Shown here: positions 43,362 to 55,780 of the stretch, piece after piece
Layout: the number at the start of each line of letters is the position of its first letter
Position numbering within the stretch: the stretch's first letter is position 1
The notes under the pieces: model-generated
What the model was told of the DNA's origin: nothing
What the model saw: only the letters and a program-made list of their open reading frames with translations
Database searches by the model: none
NCBI RefSeq assembly: GCF_954871325.1
Contig: NC_088775.1
Location: 91,456,805-91,520,804 of the forward strand
DNA length: 64,000 bases
Direction: 5' to 3'
DNA from: Gordionus sp. m RMFG-2023
Taxonomy: Eukaryota; Nematomorpha; Gordioida; Chordodea; Parachordodidae
Made by a program: the position numbers and the translations under genes

Positions 43362-44333
43362 CTAAGAGTAAATTTTAACAACCTTATAATGGAAGTATAT
43401 TAAAAAATTGAATACAAATTTTGAAAGTTGTTTTAAGTCTTAATTAAAATTAAAACATATAAAAATTGGCTTTATATAATATGTACCTAATGTTAGGACT
43501 ATATAATTTTGACCATAAATGTAAAATAATTTTAGAATAAATAAATCAAGGAAAAGTATGTAAAACTCTTTAATTGGCTTGATAATAAAATAGACCTCAT
43601 TTAATTAATTTTCATTTATTGAAAGAGAGGTATTCTCATGCTTTTGCGACAATCTTCCCAATCAAACTTATTTCAATAAAAATAAACAAGAAGGAACATA
43701 TTAAAATAGATCTATTTTTCAATAAAAACACTACAGGTATATTAAAGGTTTTTAACCTTTTTATAAGCAGTAGGAAAGGAAGAAAAATATTAATATTTTT
43801 TTATATAATTATATATTAAAAAACAAATTGGAATTTACCTCCACTATACTATATAATTATGAAATAATTGCAGGGCATAAAATTTTACAAGTGTATATAA
43901 TAAATCACAAAATAAATTTTAAAAAAAATGAAATTTAATTTTCTAGTATTGTTAGATTAATATTACAAATATTATAAATAGTTTGTAGTTAAAATATTAA
44001 TTATCACTTTTAAATTTATATTATTAGTTAGTATATGATTATTTCATTTCAATTAACTAAAAAAATTAATATTCGTTATTTTCCAAATTGAATAATTGTA
44101 AACATATGGATTATTGTTAAATTTTCTTACATAAGAATACTAAAAAAAGGAAAATTTAAATTTTTATATTAGAATAATTTTAAAATATTATTTTAAAAAA
44201 TATAACATGCTCTATTTATGCTTACGGGTGAAATCTTTATATAAATATAAGCAAATATTTTTTTAAAAAAGTACGAATTTAATATGAAGTTATATTTTTA
44301 TATTTTCCATAAGGGCTTAATCAAATAACTTAC

Positions 44334-44342
44334 ATTCGACAA
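44334..44342 (-). CDS. candidate 9-nt micro-exon
   Basis: Minus strand: acceptor ...TTTTTCACATTTAG, TTGTCGAAT, then a full-consensus donor GTAAGTTA. In phase 1 it reads V-V-E. The splice sites are good, but nine bases carry little proof. Confidence 0.25.
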
Positions 44343-44659
44343 CTAAATGTGAAAAATTAATTGAATTCGATATATTTTAAATGCTAATAGAAGTAATAAA
44401 GAAGAAAGAAGAAAAAGAAACATTTTTAAACAAAATACAGACTGCTCTAATGATATCAAATATAAGATAGTGTACAATATAAATATGACTCTCTATAATT
44501 AAATTCGGGTTTGAATCATATCTAAAATATCATCATAATTGTCATGTTAACAAGGAGGTAATATATTGATACTAGTATTATACACAATAAAAATAAAATT
44601 CCAAATTTTTAACCATGATTTCCATTTAGTTGAATATCAAAAAATATTAATTTCATTAC

Positions 44660-44668
44660 CTTCTTCAA
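44660..44668 (-). CDS. candidate 9-nt micro-exon
   Basis: Minus strand: acceptor ...ATATTTCTAG, TTGAAGAAG, donor GTAATGAA. In phase 1 it reads V-E-E, the start of the heptad motif. Confidence 0.25.
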
Positions 44669-46657
44669 CTAGAAATATAATTTATGGTTAAAATTTGATA
44701 ATATATATATTTCTACATGGTTATCAGAGACCTGGAACCAGAATTTTAGATCAGGTTCATATTTGAAAACTTTTATGCCCCAAACTTGATATTTAAAAAT
44801 TAATTATTTTTCTAACCTCGGTAATTTTTTTTTCAATTTATATTATTTAAGGCTAGGACGGATTATCAATTTGCTATCTTCTGTAAAATATTAATTTTTA
44901 ATATTTTTCAACTGGTTAATTTATATTATTCAAATTTATAATTTTTAGATTTTATTTATTTTTGGCCCGATTGACAGTTTCCAAATATATTATAATCTTT
45001 TCATATGTATAATAAATGACTCTAAAGGAAATAGATTTTTTAGTAACTTTCTTATAATAACGAAATTCTCTTGTATAATATATTAAAATATTTAACCCAT
45101 TGTTGTTAATGTAGAAGTTTTGCATATTAAATATCATCTTATAATATTTTACTCTGTTAATATTCTATATATTTTTTTACGTCAGATAATTTAGAAACAT
45201 TTAATTTCTGTAAAAATTCCGAATCAGTTTAATCATTGCAAGTGTATATATAAATTTAATTACTTGAATTTCATAGTTACAGTAAACATATATTTTTTAT
45301 GAGATATATCCATAACAGTTAACACCTAATATTATATATAATCAAAAAATCCGCCACTCATAATATTTACTAATCTTTATAAATTATTATCCTTAAAATA
45401 TCAAAATACTTCGCAAAGTTTTGTGTCTTATCTATTACTCTTAATTTTTATCTTGTCAAAAAACATAGTTCTTTAAAAGAATATATTTCCCCTAATGGTA
45501 TAAATAAATATAATTGGTACTATCGATTTCAAACAATTTCCAAAAAATTTGTAATAATGGTCTTCTCCTTAATTTTTATTCGGTTAAAATACAAATTTTA
45601 AAAATATTTTAAAGCTCTATTAACGTAACCTTTCTTTAAAATTATATCCAAATATAATATAATGTTCATTTTTCAATATTTGATTATTAACTAAAAGATT
45701 TTGATCAAATTTATCCTAATAATTTTTAACAAGATAACAAAAATAAAATAATATCATTATTTTTACTCATAAATAAGTGAGTAAGAAAATATTTTATTTG
45801 ATCACTTTATTAAATTTTTTAATAAGCAAAGATATATAGTATTAAATTTAAACTTATCTATTTTTATTATATAAAAATAATATTACTCAATTCCATCATT
45901 TCTAAATAAATTAACAAAAAATTATGTTAAAATATATTTAATAAAAAATATTTTCACATGGTTAACATCCTACTTCTTACAACTGAAATCATTTATACTT
46001 TTAAAAAGTTAACAAAAGCAATAAATAACGAAAGAATTACTAGTTTTCCATAAATGGTAAAAGAAAAAGATTAATTGAAAGATGTTTATGATAAAAAAAA
46101 TTATAATAAATAAACGATTATATGAGTTATATTTCTATTAGAGGCATAGATCAAGGCAATCTACATTCCTTTTCATTACCGCTTCTGATAAAGTATCTAA
46201 TTTTATTTCTATATATTTTAATTATATTATCAATGATGCAATCATTTTATTCTATATGGAATTTTGATTCTATTTGTTTTGGTAATGGAATTATTTTTAT
46301 AAAATGGAGTTATATTTTTTTACAATAGAATAAATTTTTTTATAATAGAATATATTTTTTTACACTTTTAAAAGATTTTCATTTATATTCAATTTAATGT
46401 AGGCTAAGGAAAGCTTGAGATAGCTGATTAGAATTATGGTTTAATTTATTTAAAAGATTGCGATATATTTTAAATAAAATATGATTATATTTTATTAGCT
46501 AATCCTTTTTTTCAACTCTATAATTATATATAAGTTTAACTAAGGTATATAATTTTGAAATGTGAAATGTGGGAAATGTATAAATTTTCTATGAAGTATT
46601 GTTCAAAGTTAAATTTTTTATGGATAATTATTTGTTCATCCTTTTGTTCTTGGGTAA

Positions 46658-46821
46658 TTAAGAGCTAATTTCACTGATTTCTCTTGAGATTACTGTCATC
46701 AGGTTTCTTATCGTCAAGTAAAGACCTAGAGGTTCAAGGGTGTGTCTGATGTTGTCTTCTTTTAAGGGTAATGATGATTGTACAGTGACTTGGGTAGTAT
46801 CCTTCCTTTCTAGAATTTGAA
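46658..46821 (-). CDS. predicted last exon of a micro-exon gene (A)
   Basis: Minus strand: acceptor GGCTAACTTTGCAG, then 2 + 162 nt. In phase 1 the split codon is Val, followed by QILERKDTTQVTVQSSLPLK, EDNIRHTLEPLGLYLTIRNL, MTVISREISEISS and TAA at 46658. Its coding-like composition and GC content stand out from the surrounding AT-rich DNA. It is hydrophilic with no membrane segment. Upstream on the same strand lie micro-exons 47287-47301 and 47752-47772 in matching phase. The frame also stays open a short way upstream of the acceptor, so an unspliced ORF is the alternative. No family is recognised. Confidence 0.45.
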
Positions 46822-47286
46822 CTGCAAAGTTAGCCTTCATTTTTCTCAACTTGGTTATACCCGGTCAGCATATAGAGACAGAAACATTACAAACGATATG
46901 AATTCTCCAATCCTTTAATGCGGCAGGATGGAGGGAAGACCGATTTCAAGGGTGTGTGAAAGATGTTTATAAGAAGGTCAAAAATAATAAATTGCTGCTT
47001 GATTGAAATTTATGTAATATATTCTAAATGAAATTCTATCAAACTATTTAAGAAATGTTCCAAAATATATTATTTTTAATTCCATCATTATATTCACCGA
47101 ATAATTTAATTCATACAATATTCCTTTCTGACCTTCTTACTCTTAAATATTAGACAAATACTATCAGTTTTTTTTTATATTCTTATCCTTCCTTACTCTT
47201 TTTCTTTCTATCGTTTCTTCTATTTGTATTATATATAAATATTTTTAATTTATATAAAATATTTTAATAAAACAAATATCATTTAC

Positions 47287-47301
47287 CTGCAGCAACTTCC
47301 A
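47287..47301 (-). CDS. 15-nt micro-exon (V-E-V-A-A)
   Basis: Minus strand: strong acceptor TTTTAAATTTGCAG, 15 nt, donor GTAAATGA. Reads V-E-V-A-A in phase 1. It ends GCTGCAG like the exons at 53849 and 57533 and lies next to the same conserved upstream block, so it belongs to their set, though shorter. Confidence 0.5.
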
Positions 47302-47419
47302 CTGCAAATTTAAAATGATAAAGTTCTATTAAAAATACATTCTATTTTAAAGATCTGATATAAAATAAAAAGCTAATAATATTTATAATAATCATGAATT
47401 TCTTAAAGGTCGTTTTAAC

Positions 47420-47560
47420 AGTTCAGCGATGATCATTCTTTTCAGATCCATCTCAGCTGAGTACCCGATTCGCCTATATAAAACACCTAACCTTTATCTC
47501 CTCGATAGTTAAAATAGCCCGATGCTATAATAAAATCATAAATTTCTTCGTAAACATTAC
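47420..47560 (-). promoter_or_regulatory. conserved upstream block with promoter-like signals, copy 1
   Basis: Minus strand: TTTTATATAGG, then about 25 bp later CTCAGCTGAG (TCAG initiator-like) and an ATG at 47451 (MDLKRMIIAE). The CTCAGCTGA, ATTCG and CTCGA segments recur at about 53980-54060 and 57700-57770, each just upstream of a GCTGCAG-ending micro-exon. Order and spacing suggest a core promoter and first exon, but no donor after the ATG is obvious. Confidence 0.3.
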
Positions 47561-47751
47561 ACCATACAATTAAAAGTAAAAAAAGTATTATCGAACCAAA
47601 TTATATAAAAACTCTCATAAATCTTTATATATTCGCACACCATTTTTAATTAAAATTGTTAAATGCTTTTGAAAATGTTATTTCATTTTTTTTATAATAC
47701 AAGTTTATATAATTTAATATTAATTTGATATATAAATAAAATATTTATTAC

Positions 47752-47772
47752 ATTGAGCTACTCCTCCTGCGA
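47752..47772 (-). CDS. 21-nt micro-exon (V-A-G-G-V-A-Q)
   Basis: Minus strand: acceptor ...CTTTATATTAAG, 21 nt, donor GTAATAAA. Reads V-A-G-G-V-A-Q in phase 1 with a final T instead of the usual G at the exon edge. It is a variant of the heptad: G replaces the usual E and Q the usual P. Confidence 0.45.
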
Positions 47773-49109
47773 CTTAATATAAAGATTTGTAGATTATAAA
47801 AATCCTTCTAAAAATTCATTACATTTTAAAAATCTCAAATAACGTAAAAACGATAATGATATTATACATTTGATCATAAATAATTTTTTTCTTTCCTTCT
47901 ATTATTTATTTTTCTTCTATTTTATATATGTCAGTATTTTTTAATGAGATCAAAACAGGCTTGTTTGTTTTTAATTGATCTCAGGTTTTCTTAAGAAATT
48001 TATTTATTATTTATTTTTTTATTTACATATTTTATAAGTTATTATTTTCATGACCTTATGAAAGCCTATATAAAGAATCAATCAATTATAGCTAATTAAA
48101 AAATCTCTCCAATTTAGGGCAAACCTTTCTTTCTTAAAGGACAAATCAAAGCCTGGAGAGGAGGGGGGAATACCATATAATAAATATTATTTGAAATATC
48201 TTTTGACTTATATAAAGTATTAACTTTGTCAAGAGGAGGGTGTGGGGGGGGGGGAGGGTTAATATAATTTGATACGGGTATGAAATAAAGAATAGTTAAA
48301 ATATCCTTTGACTTTAAAATTGATCATCAATGCACGTCCAGGGATCCAAACAAGGCTAAAATTTAGAGAATTGTTATTCGGTTTTATTTAATAAATTTAG
48401 AATAAAATATGAAATTTTTATTTTATTTATAGGCAAAATATATTTAACAAAGCATAGTCATGTATAAATAAATTTTGAAAATTTTATTTAGACGTATTAG
48501 CATAATATCTTCCAAGAGTTGCTCGCTCATCCTCAATCTAGGCAGTGATGAAAATAATTTAAAATGTGAAAAAAATCATTCAACGCTAACCTATATATAT
48601 ATTTTTATTAAAATAGGATAAATTTACTAAGGGTGCAATAGCAAATAAGAATTTGGATAAAATATATAATTTTAGATGCTGCAGTTTAGCAAACTCCCAA
48701 AAATGCAAATATTTTTCTTCTAATCCAGTCCTTTATAATCGCCAAATTCAATAATTATCGTTCCAATACTTTTCTCTCCAATCATTGGCACTCTTTTAAG
48801 TATTTTCTCTTGTCTTTCTTTAAGTTGTATCATTCTCTAAATCAACTTGTTCAATAACTTCTATTATCATCAGATAAAATGAGCATGCATATGGGTTTAA
48901 TCCAAATCTAAAATTTAACAAGGTGCATTTTCATACAAATCTATTCATCATCATAAATAATATCTGTAATATTTAAAGATTTATATCATTTATATTTAAA
49001 TAAATTGTAAATATTACAAAATCTCATTAAATTATTAATATTAGAATTTACTTTTACAAATATCTTATTATAATTTTAAAACATTATTCACTGAACCCGG
49101 TTAATCGCG
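47773..49109. other. AT-rich DNA with G-rich patches
   Basis: No gene is seen. 48160-48260 holds G-rich runs (GGAGGGTGTGGGGGGGGGG). The motif AAATATCTTTTGACTTATAT recurs near 48195, 49300 and 49615, a decayed repeat. Confidence 0.4.
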
Positions 49110-49279
49110 TCAAAAAAATTCCCCGGTTCGGGGTTTTGGAATTATATAAATGGGTTTCAAGTTGGTTTTAGATTCAGAAATTTCCCCAAAAACTGGGATT
49201 TCTTCTTCGTTTGAGTTTGGATTAAATCCTTGAATAGGTCTAAATCTTTGGGAGGTGGAGGCAAAGTTGATATTAGCAT
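49110..49279 (-). CDS. predicted last exon of a micro-exon gene (B)
   Basis: Minus strand: acceptor ATTATCTCTTATTAG, then 2 + 168 nt. In phase 1 the split codon is Asp, followed by ANINFASTSQRFRPIQGFNP, NSNEEEIPVFGEISESKTNL, KPIYIIPKPRTGEFF and TGA. It is rich in P, E, N and S with no Cys and no membrane segment, so a disordered secreted tail is plausible. Nearest upstream micro-exon on the strand is 50639-50659 in the same phase. Length is similar to exon 46658-46821 (170 versus 164 nt) but the sequence is different. No family is recognised. Confidence 0.55.
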
Positions 49280-49903
49280 CTAATAAGAGATAATTGAAAT
49301 ATCTTTTGACATATATTTTAACCAACATAATAATTGAAAGGATCTAGGTCATATGTAACATAAAAATTCAATATGTGTAAAAAATAATAGCGAATTAAAA
49401 TTATTTTGACTGCAGTATAATATTCAGCCTTGATCTTATTAGGTAAAATTTGGTCTTAAAGGGGTGGGATTATAATCTAAAAATTAAAATGGATTTTTTG
49501 ACTGGAATGTGAATTATCACTCGAAATGGAATAATCTATGTCATGGGAGATAAAGAATTTTGGAAATTTTTTATAACCTAAAAATCAATATAGTTATCTA
49601 ATGAAAGCTTATTAAAATATCTTTTAATTATAATGACAATATTCAGGTCTTACTAAGTTGGACTTGTTATGTGGGGGGAATATATAAGATATGAGCAGTA
49701 AATGAATGTAATATAATTAATTATTTTCAAAAAACCCGACATTCTTTCCTTGCCTATGTTTTGCAAAAACTAATATTTTCAAGCCTAATCTGTGTTAATT
49801 ATTTAATTTTATTCCTAGGCAATTTGGATAATTAAGATAATATAATTTATGTTCAAATCTCATCCAGATATGCAGGTCTTAATGAGGCAGTCTTTTGATT
49901 GAT

Positions 49904-50104
49904 GTTGTTAAACAGTTCGATTTGTCGATTTTAAAAATCGACTCACTCAATATAGCTAGAAAAATATTGTTAAAGACTTTGAGATTTCGCTAATGGATCA
50001 TGCCACCTGTTAGCAAAATCTTTAGACATGTGTAATATTTTTCTAGATATAATATTAAGTTAGCCGTTTTTAAAAATCGGCTCAAATCGAGCCTTTTAAC
50101 AATA
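49904..50104. mobile_element. foldback miniature element, copy 3
   Basis: Ends TTGTTAAACAGTTCGATTTG and AAATCGAGCCTTTTAACAAT are inverted copies. A second inner inverted pair CTAGAAAAATATT/AATATTTTTCTAG adds to the foldback. About 200 bp, non-coding. Confidence 0.65.
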
Positions 50105-50239
50105 GTAAATCTAGTAGAAAAAAAATAAATATCTTATTCATAATTTCTTTTCTAAATTCTAAATTGTAATTTAGAAATAAAACTTAAAATATTTGAAAAA
50201 AATTTATTCTTTAACGATCTCAATAAATACTTAGATGAA

Positions 50240-52150
50240 AAAGGGACAAAATTGCATTCTAAATATTACAACTCTTCTAAAAACATTTTTGATTAAGAAT
50301 ATTTAAATAAATAAATTTTAGATTTATTTTTATTCAAAATTTATTAAAAATATATCAACATTTGAAAAAATTTAATAATGTTTAACTACCTTAAAATTTG
50401 CTTATTTTCATAAATTTTATCATTACTTGCCTCATTCATATAAAAGACAAACAATAAGTTTTATATATTTATACTGGCTATTTTTTATTGTTTTAAATTA
50501 AATTAACTATAATTTTTTAAGATCTATAAAAACCCGTTATGATCCAATATAGTTCTTAAGATCTCTTTTAAATTTACGAAATTTCATTAAAATATCATAT
50601 AATTTTTTTTTATAATAAATATTCTTACCTGGAACAGCTTCTCCTATCCCTTGTTTTAGAAAAATAAATTATAAAATTATTTAATTTTATTTAATATCTA
50701 TTCTTATTTATTTTTTTTAATTTTGAAAAAGGGTTCGTCATTTAAAAAAAAAATCAATACTAATAATTACCTATAAAAATATTTAATAACAATTAATAAT
50801 TATTTTACAAAAATATTAAATAGTTTCGTAATTTTTACAAGTATAAGATCTATAAATATACCTTTTCAAATACAATATAATATAAAATAGTATTAATAAA
50901 AGGTATAAAATTTTATTAAAAAAAGTTGATTTAAAATAGTGAAAAGATTATTATTAAAAGAATGACAATTATTTTAAACTCTAATGAAGTAGGAAAGGGA
51001 GTAAATAAATGTATTTAGAAGAATGGGAAGTTAGGTATTAATAAAGAAGTTTGAGCGATAAATATCCACGTAAATTTTTTCAATAATCTCAAGAAATCGT
51101 GTTATTTTTTGTTAGTAGATTAATAATTACAAATATTTATACGTAAAGATAAATTTGGTAATTATTATTTTGGCATAAAATTTAAAATATAATATGCATA
51201 AAAATAATCATATTTTATTGAATTATCAATTAATCTGAATATCTTCATAAAATTTTATCACAAATTCCGATCTAAAATGTCGAGTTCTGATTATGACAGT
51301 TTAAAAAAATAATTTTTAATAGATAATATTTAAAACGAAATTTTAAAAAATGTTAGGTAAAATTTTTCCGCACAAAGTTGGATATAAAGAACTAGTATTA
51401 TTGATAAGTTATTGTGCTGTATCTGTACTGGTATTATTCTTTTTAATCATATGTTTATTTCTAGGTTCTAACAATGCTAATTAAAAGTAAAATTAACATA
51501 GCTAATATAACCCTTCCATATCCAAATTTTTTATTTAATCGGGCAGAGGATTTTAACTTATTTCCTATGGGCTTTTAGAAGAGGATTTGAAACTTGCGTT
51601 CATAGATAACTGCGGCCTACCCAAAAATGTGATGGTCCTCTTAATTATTTCCCATCTTTCGTCCCAGTTTGATGGGTTTTTCATGAGAGAATCAAACGTT
51701 CCTTTGTTGTATATGTAACTCTGTTATATATTTGACTTATAAGGTTAGTGCGCTTATATCACGAATCACGTATTTAATAAATTTAATAAATTTTTATTCT
51801 CCTTTCTCTAATTTTTATGTTTTATTTTCACTGTATTTTTTGAATTATTATATATAGAGTATGTTATCCTAAATTTGAAAATTAAGATTTTGTTGGAAAT
51901 GTATTTATGTGTAGGATATATCAATCTATCCTATATATTTAGTTATTCTTTTATTAAGAATTTTTAATTTAAGTCATTTTAAAATTCAAAAAAAATAATG
52001 TTTATAACAAAATTTTCCTAATTTATAGAATAGATTACCTATTCTACAATTTCTAAAATGTATTCCAGCATGCTAATTGCTAAGAACTTTGATGGAGAAA
52101 ATACATTAAAATTCTATCGAACTGGAAATGTTCCAAATATACCATTTCAC
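50240..52150. repeat. duplicated block Q, copy 1
   Basis: Matches about 57040-57160 and 58080-59950: AAAAGACAAACAAT, the micro-exon itself, CAAGTATAAGATCTATAAA, TTTTTGTTAGTAGATTAATA and GGAAATGTATT...GTGTAGG...ATAT in the same order. Moderate divergence indicates an old duplication. Confidence 0.65.
50639..50659 (-). CDS. 21-nt micro-exon (G-I-G-E-A-V-P)
   Basis: Minus strand: acceptor ...TTTCTAAAACAAG, 21 nt ending GCTGTTCCAG, donor GTAAGAAT. Reads G-I-G-E-A-V-P in phase 1. Its duplicate at 58325-58345 reads V-I-G-E-V-V-L but has lost the donor. It is the closest micro-exon upstream of last exon 49110-49279. Confidence 0.6.
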
Positions 52151-52409
52151 AATCCATAAATATAATCATCCCGAAACATTTCATTCATAACATATTTATT
52201 TATAAGTTTCTTATTTTTATTATTAGAAAAAACTCTCTATCAATTTTTATATTCTTATCTCCCTCCTTCTTTCTTTTTCTTTTCTTCTTACTTTTATTTG
52301 TTTAATATACAGAGGCATAGGCATGAGTGAAAAAAAATATAAATTTTTTTAAAATTTTAATTTATCAAATTCATAATATAAATACCTAAAATTAAAAAAA
52401 CAACTATAT

Positions 52410-52718
52410 TTATGTTTTTATTTTATAAATAATCATTTTGATGTACAATATTTGAATTTTTAAATTATCTTGCAAAACTACTTTGTCATATTCACTTTTT
52501 AAAAAATCTACTTTGTCAAATTCATTATGAAGAAACAATCTTAAATTTAATCCTATTTCAACAAATGTTAATCTGATATATGCCTGAAATATAAATGTAT
52601 CAAAGCTGTTTAAATTACTTATATATTTATTAAACAAACTGAAAAGGAAAAATAACATCTTTGAAGATAATAATATCATAAGATTCAAAATTATCTTGAA
52701 TCGGGGAGAAGAAATCAC
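52410..52718 (-). CDS. hypothetical ORF, 102 codons
   Basis: Minus-strand frame with a hydrophobic first third and then NEFDKVDFLKSEYDKVVLQD, which contains a near-repeat EFDKV/EYDKV. An AG after TTTATATTTC at about 52580 would enter it in phase 0, unlike the other exons here. It could be a further exon or a chance frame. Confidence 0.22.
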   Translation of the reverse strand: MISSPRFKIILNLMILLSSKMLFFLFSLFNKYISNLNSFDTFIFQAYIRLTFVEIGLNLRLFLHNEFDKVDFLKSEYDKVVLQDNLKIQILYIKMIIYKIKT

Positions 52719-53548
52719 GAAATTGATTTTAAATCGTAATTTAAAACACGATATTTAAGATTGTATTGGCTAAATAAACTGAATCAATGAACTAGTAAGT
52801 ACTAATAATGCATAACATATTGTTCAATGCTCCTATAATTTTCTATATAGCATTAAGCCAATCTTTCCTATTTATTTTATTTTGCCAAAAATATTTTTCT
52901 TTAAAATATCAACCAAATAGATTGAAGAAGAAGTATGAAATAATCACCGTTGATTTAAATTTCTGTGTTTGCTAATTTTATGCATAAGACGGAATATCAT
53001 AGTTTTTGGTTCTTAATATTGTTACTTTTTTAAATAGCTGGAGAGAAATTAATTAAAGAATTAATATGGCACTAATTAATAATGCAAATCACATTGTTAG
53101 ACATCTATATTCTGGGTTCTAGCATTATGCTAATTTTAATTTTTATCAATAATTTTTCTTATTTAAACCAACTATAAGACGGATTAAGCAATAAAATCGG
53201 TTAATAAAGTTCTACTTAATAGTTTAGGTTTCAAAATTGTTCATCCAAAAGCTTGGCACACTTCATTTCGTTAAAAAATCATTTTATTGTGGTTCTTATA
53301 TTTGAGTCACGAATTTAAAGTACTATTCAGGTATTAATCATTAGCGCAAGATAGTTATATAGTTTTTTAATTATTTTGGCAAATATGCTTTTTCTTTATA
53401 TTCCAACCTAACGAATTAAATTAATGTACAAATAAGCTTTAAACATTGATAAAATTTACAGAATAAATGCATTCATTCCCTTTTAAATTTTAAGTTTAAC
53501 CAAATTCTTGTTATCAAAAATTTTTTCCTTTATACTCTTTATTATACT

Positions 53549-53604
53549 GGTTCTTCTCTTCTCTTCTCTTCTCTTCTCTTCTCTTCTCTTCTCTTCTCTT
53601 CTCT
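53549..53604. repeat. (TTCTC)n pentanucleotide tract
   Basis: About eleven uninterrupted TTCTC units; absent from the paralogous position near 57275, so it expanded after the duplication. Confidence 0.95.
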
Positions 53605-53848
53605 AAAAGTCAGATTAATAATGCCAAAAAATTGTCATATTGTAGAATTAAGGCTTGTTTAACTAACTTTAGCGAAGATTATATAAAGACCATTGAAAAA
53701 TAAATAATATATAACAATTTTTTAATGGAAGGATCCGCGGATAAAAGGGCTGACAACTCCCATTGAAAAATACTGGCTACGCCGCTCTTAATATATAAAT
53801 TCTTAATTAAAATCTATAAAATATTTTTAGAAACCAAATATATTTTAC

Positions 53849-53872
53849 CTGCAGCAACAGCTTCTCCGGCAA
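53849..53872 (-). CDS. 24-nt micro-exon (V-A-G-E-A-V-A-A)
   Basis: Minus strand: acceptor ...TATAATATTAAG, 24 nt ending GCTGCAG, donor GTAAAATA. Reads V-A-G-E-A-V-A-A in phase 1. It differs from its duplicate at 57533-57559 by substitutions and by one three-base unit, so length changes in steps that keep the frame. Confidence 0.6.
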
Positions 53873-54229
53873 CTTAATATTATAAAAAAATTAAATAAAT
53901 TGCTATAATAATATTTAAAGGTTTAATAATGAATTGTCTTAATTTCTGTAGCATAAGAATAGAAGGATGATTATCTTTTTAAATCCTCTCAGCTGAATAC
54001 TAGATTCGCTATAATATCTAACGTTTTCTCGTCGATCGTAGAGGCCCGATGATGCTACCATAAATTAGTGGGAAAACGAATAAATCATAATTTGTGTTTA
54101 TTCATTCTAAAACATAGTTATACCTTAAATCAACAGTGACCTTTTAACAATGTTTAGTAAAATCAATAAATATTTAGATCGCTTTTATAAATCTTCTTAT
54201 CATAGCTGATCCCTTATACAAAATTAATA

Positions 54230-55780
54230 AAGACAAATGGTTATGGGGTGGTACACATCAAGAAAGCTTGGACGACCTAAAAAACTGATAAGTACTCCGC
54301 CTAAGTTAAATTTATATAATCCGGATCTACCAATAGACATTGCAGCTGATGCTTCAAAGAAAGGTCTAGGCACAGTCTTATTTCATATCGAAGGTGATGG
54401 CAAAGAGAAACCCATTGCTTTCGCGTCAAGAGCTTTATTAAAATCAGAGTTTAATTATACAAATATAGAGAAGGAAGCTTTATCTGTTATATACGCGATA
54501 AAAAAGTTTCAAGAATATTTAATTGGTACGAGATTTACAATAATCACGATCACAAGCCACTCGTTTATATATTTATGAAGGGACTCAAGGATAATTCATC
54601 CATATCAATGCGACTTCAAAAATGGAGTCTGGCTATGGGAGCTTATGACTTTACGATAATTCATAGACCCGGGAAACGAAATGTAGTACCGGATTGTTTG
54701 TCAAGATTACCCCAAATGAACACAGAAGAAATGGTACAAGAGATAGATAATGAAATAATTGATGAATTTTTGGACTTACCAATAAATTAAAATAATAGTT
54801 CAAGAAACTAGTATTGATATCGAATTAATGGAGGTAATTAACAATATAAAGAATCATGAACAGTTAAATAATAAAATATATAAAAATATGGAAATGGAAC
54901 TGAGCTTAATTAAAGATTGTCTTTTTAAAGAGAATAGGATCATTATACCGAAAAATATGAGAAAGGAGATACTACAGGAATTACACAAAGGGCATCTTGG
55001 TGTTGGGAAAACGAAATTGTTGGCGAGAGATTACTTGTGGTGGCCTGGTCTAAACGCTGAAATAGATCAGGAGGTGAGAAACTGTGATACGTGTAATAAA
55101 TATGCTGACAATCCTCATATTGTACAAAATCCATGAGAAACAGCTGTAAAAGTGTTCGAATGCGTGCACATCGACTTTGCACAATTTGAAGGTAGCAATA
55201 TCATGGTATGTGTTGACGCATTTAGCAAATTTCCTATCATTAGAAGAATGAGAGATATAACTACTGAGTCAACAATCAAAGAATTGTTAAAAATAATCAG
55301 CTTATTTGGTATACCCAATAAAATAATCAGTGATAATGGTACTAATTTTACAAGTAACTTGTTCAAGAAATTTTGCAGTGATCATGGAATTAAACACATT
55401 TTCACCGCGCCTCACCACCAACAGTCTAATGGTCAGTGTGAGCGAATGATAAAATCAGTGAAAATATGCATGAAAAGGAATATGGAAAGTAATAATATAA
55501 TAGACTTAGATATAGCTTTAGAAAAGTTTTTATTTAATTATCGGAACAAACCAAACGCGACAACCAACAAAATACCAAGCGAAGTGATGTTCTACAGAAG
55601 CATAAGAACCAGATGGGATTTAATCAAACAAGAAGATAAAGTGAATGATTTTAATCGCAATTTTTTGTCAAATAGATATATCATGAATGGTGACAAAGTT
55701 TGGTATAAAACCTTCAAGTATAATATATGGGACAGAGGCACGGTAGAACGCAAAAATAGGAAATTAATATGAAGTAGATC
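54230..55780 (+). mobile_element. Ty3/gypsy fossil inserted in the micro-exon cluster
   Basis: Pol 3' part of a third Ty3 lineage. Parts in order: RNase H (54237-54790; DIAADASKKGLGTVLFH, NIEKEALSVIYAIKKFQEYL), integrase zinc-binding region (54828-55136; ELHKGHLGVGKTKLLARDYL, CDTCNKY), integrase core (55152-55772; VHIDFAQFEGSNIMVCVDAF, IISDNGTNFTSNL, HHQQSNGQCERMIKS). The frames are long and only a few breaks are seen, so it is younger than the fossils of the arms, but RT, gag and LTRs are missing. It separates block P copy 2 from what lies downstream. Confidence 0.85.

Larger units (their letters stand above)
43362..46657. other. AT-rich DNA with two very small candidate exons
   Basis: No gene is named. 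Frames at 43619-43819 (plus), 44952-45137 (minus) and 46122-46328 (plus) are unassigned and may be chance. Two 9-nt candidates are listed separately. Confidence 0.4.
53430..54185. repeat. duplicated block P, copy 2 (with micro-exon)
   Basis: Matches 57165-57900 over about 700 bp: ATTGATAAAATTTACAGAATAA, TTGTCATATT, CGCTCTTAATATATAAATTC, the micro-exon, TCTAACGTTTTCTCGTCG and CATAAATTAGTGGGAAA. A shorter match is at 47280-47560. Confidence 0.75.

Noticed and set aside
43836-43845. Minus-strand 10-nt segment between ATATAG and GTAAATT
   Set aside because: It would shift the frame and carries no motif.
52033-52046. Minus-strand 14-nt segment between TTTTAG and GTAATC
   Set aside because: Length is not a multiple of three and no heptad residues appear.
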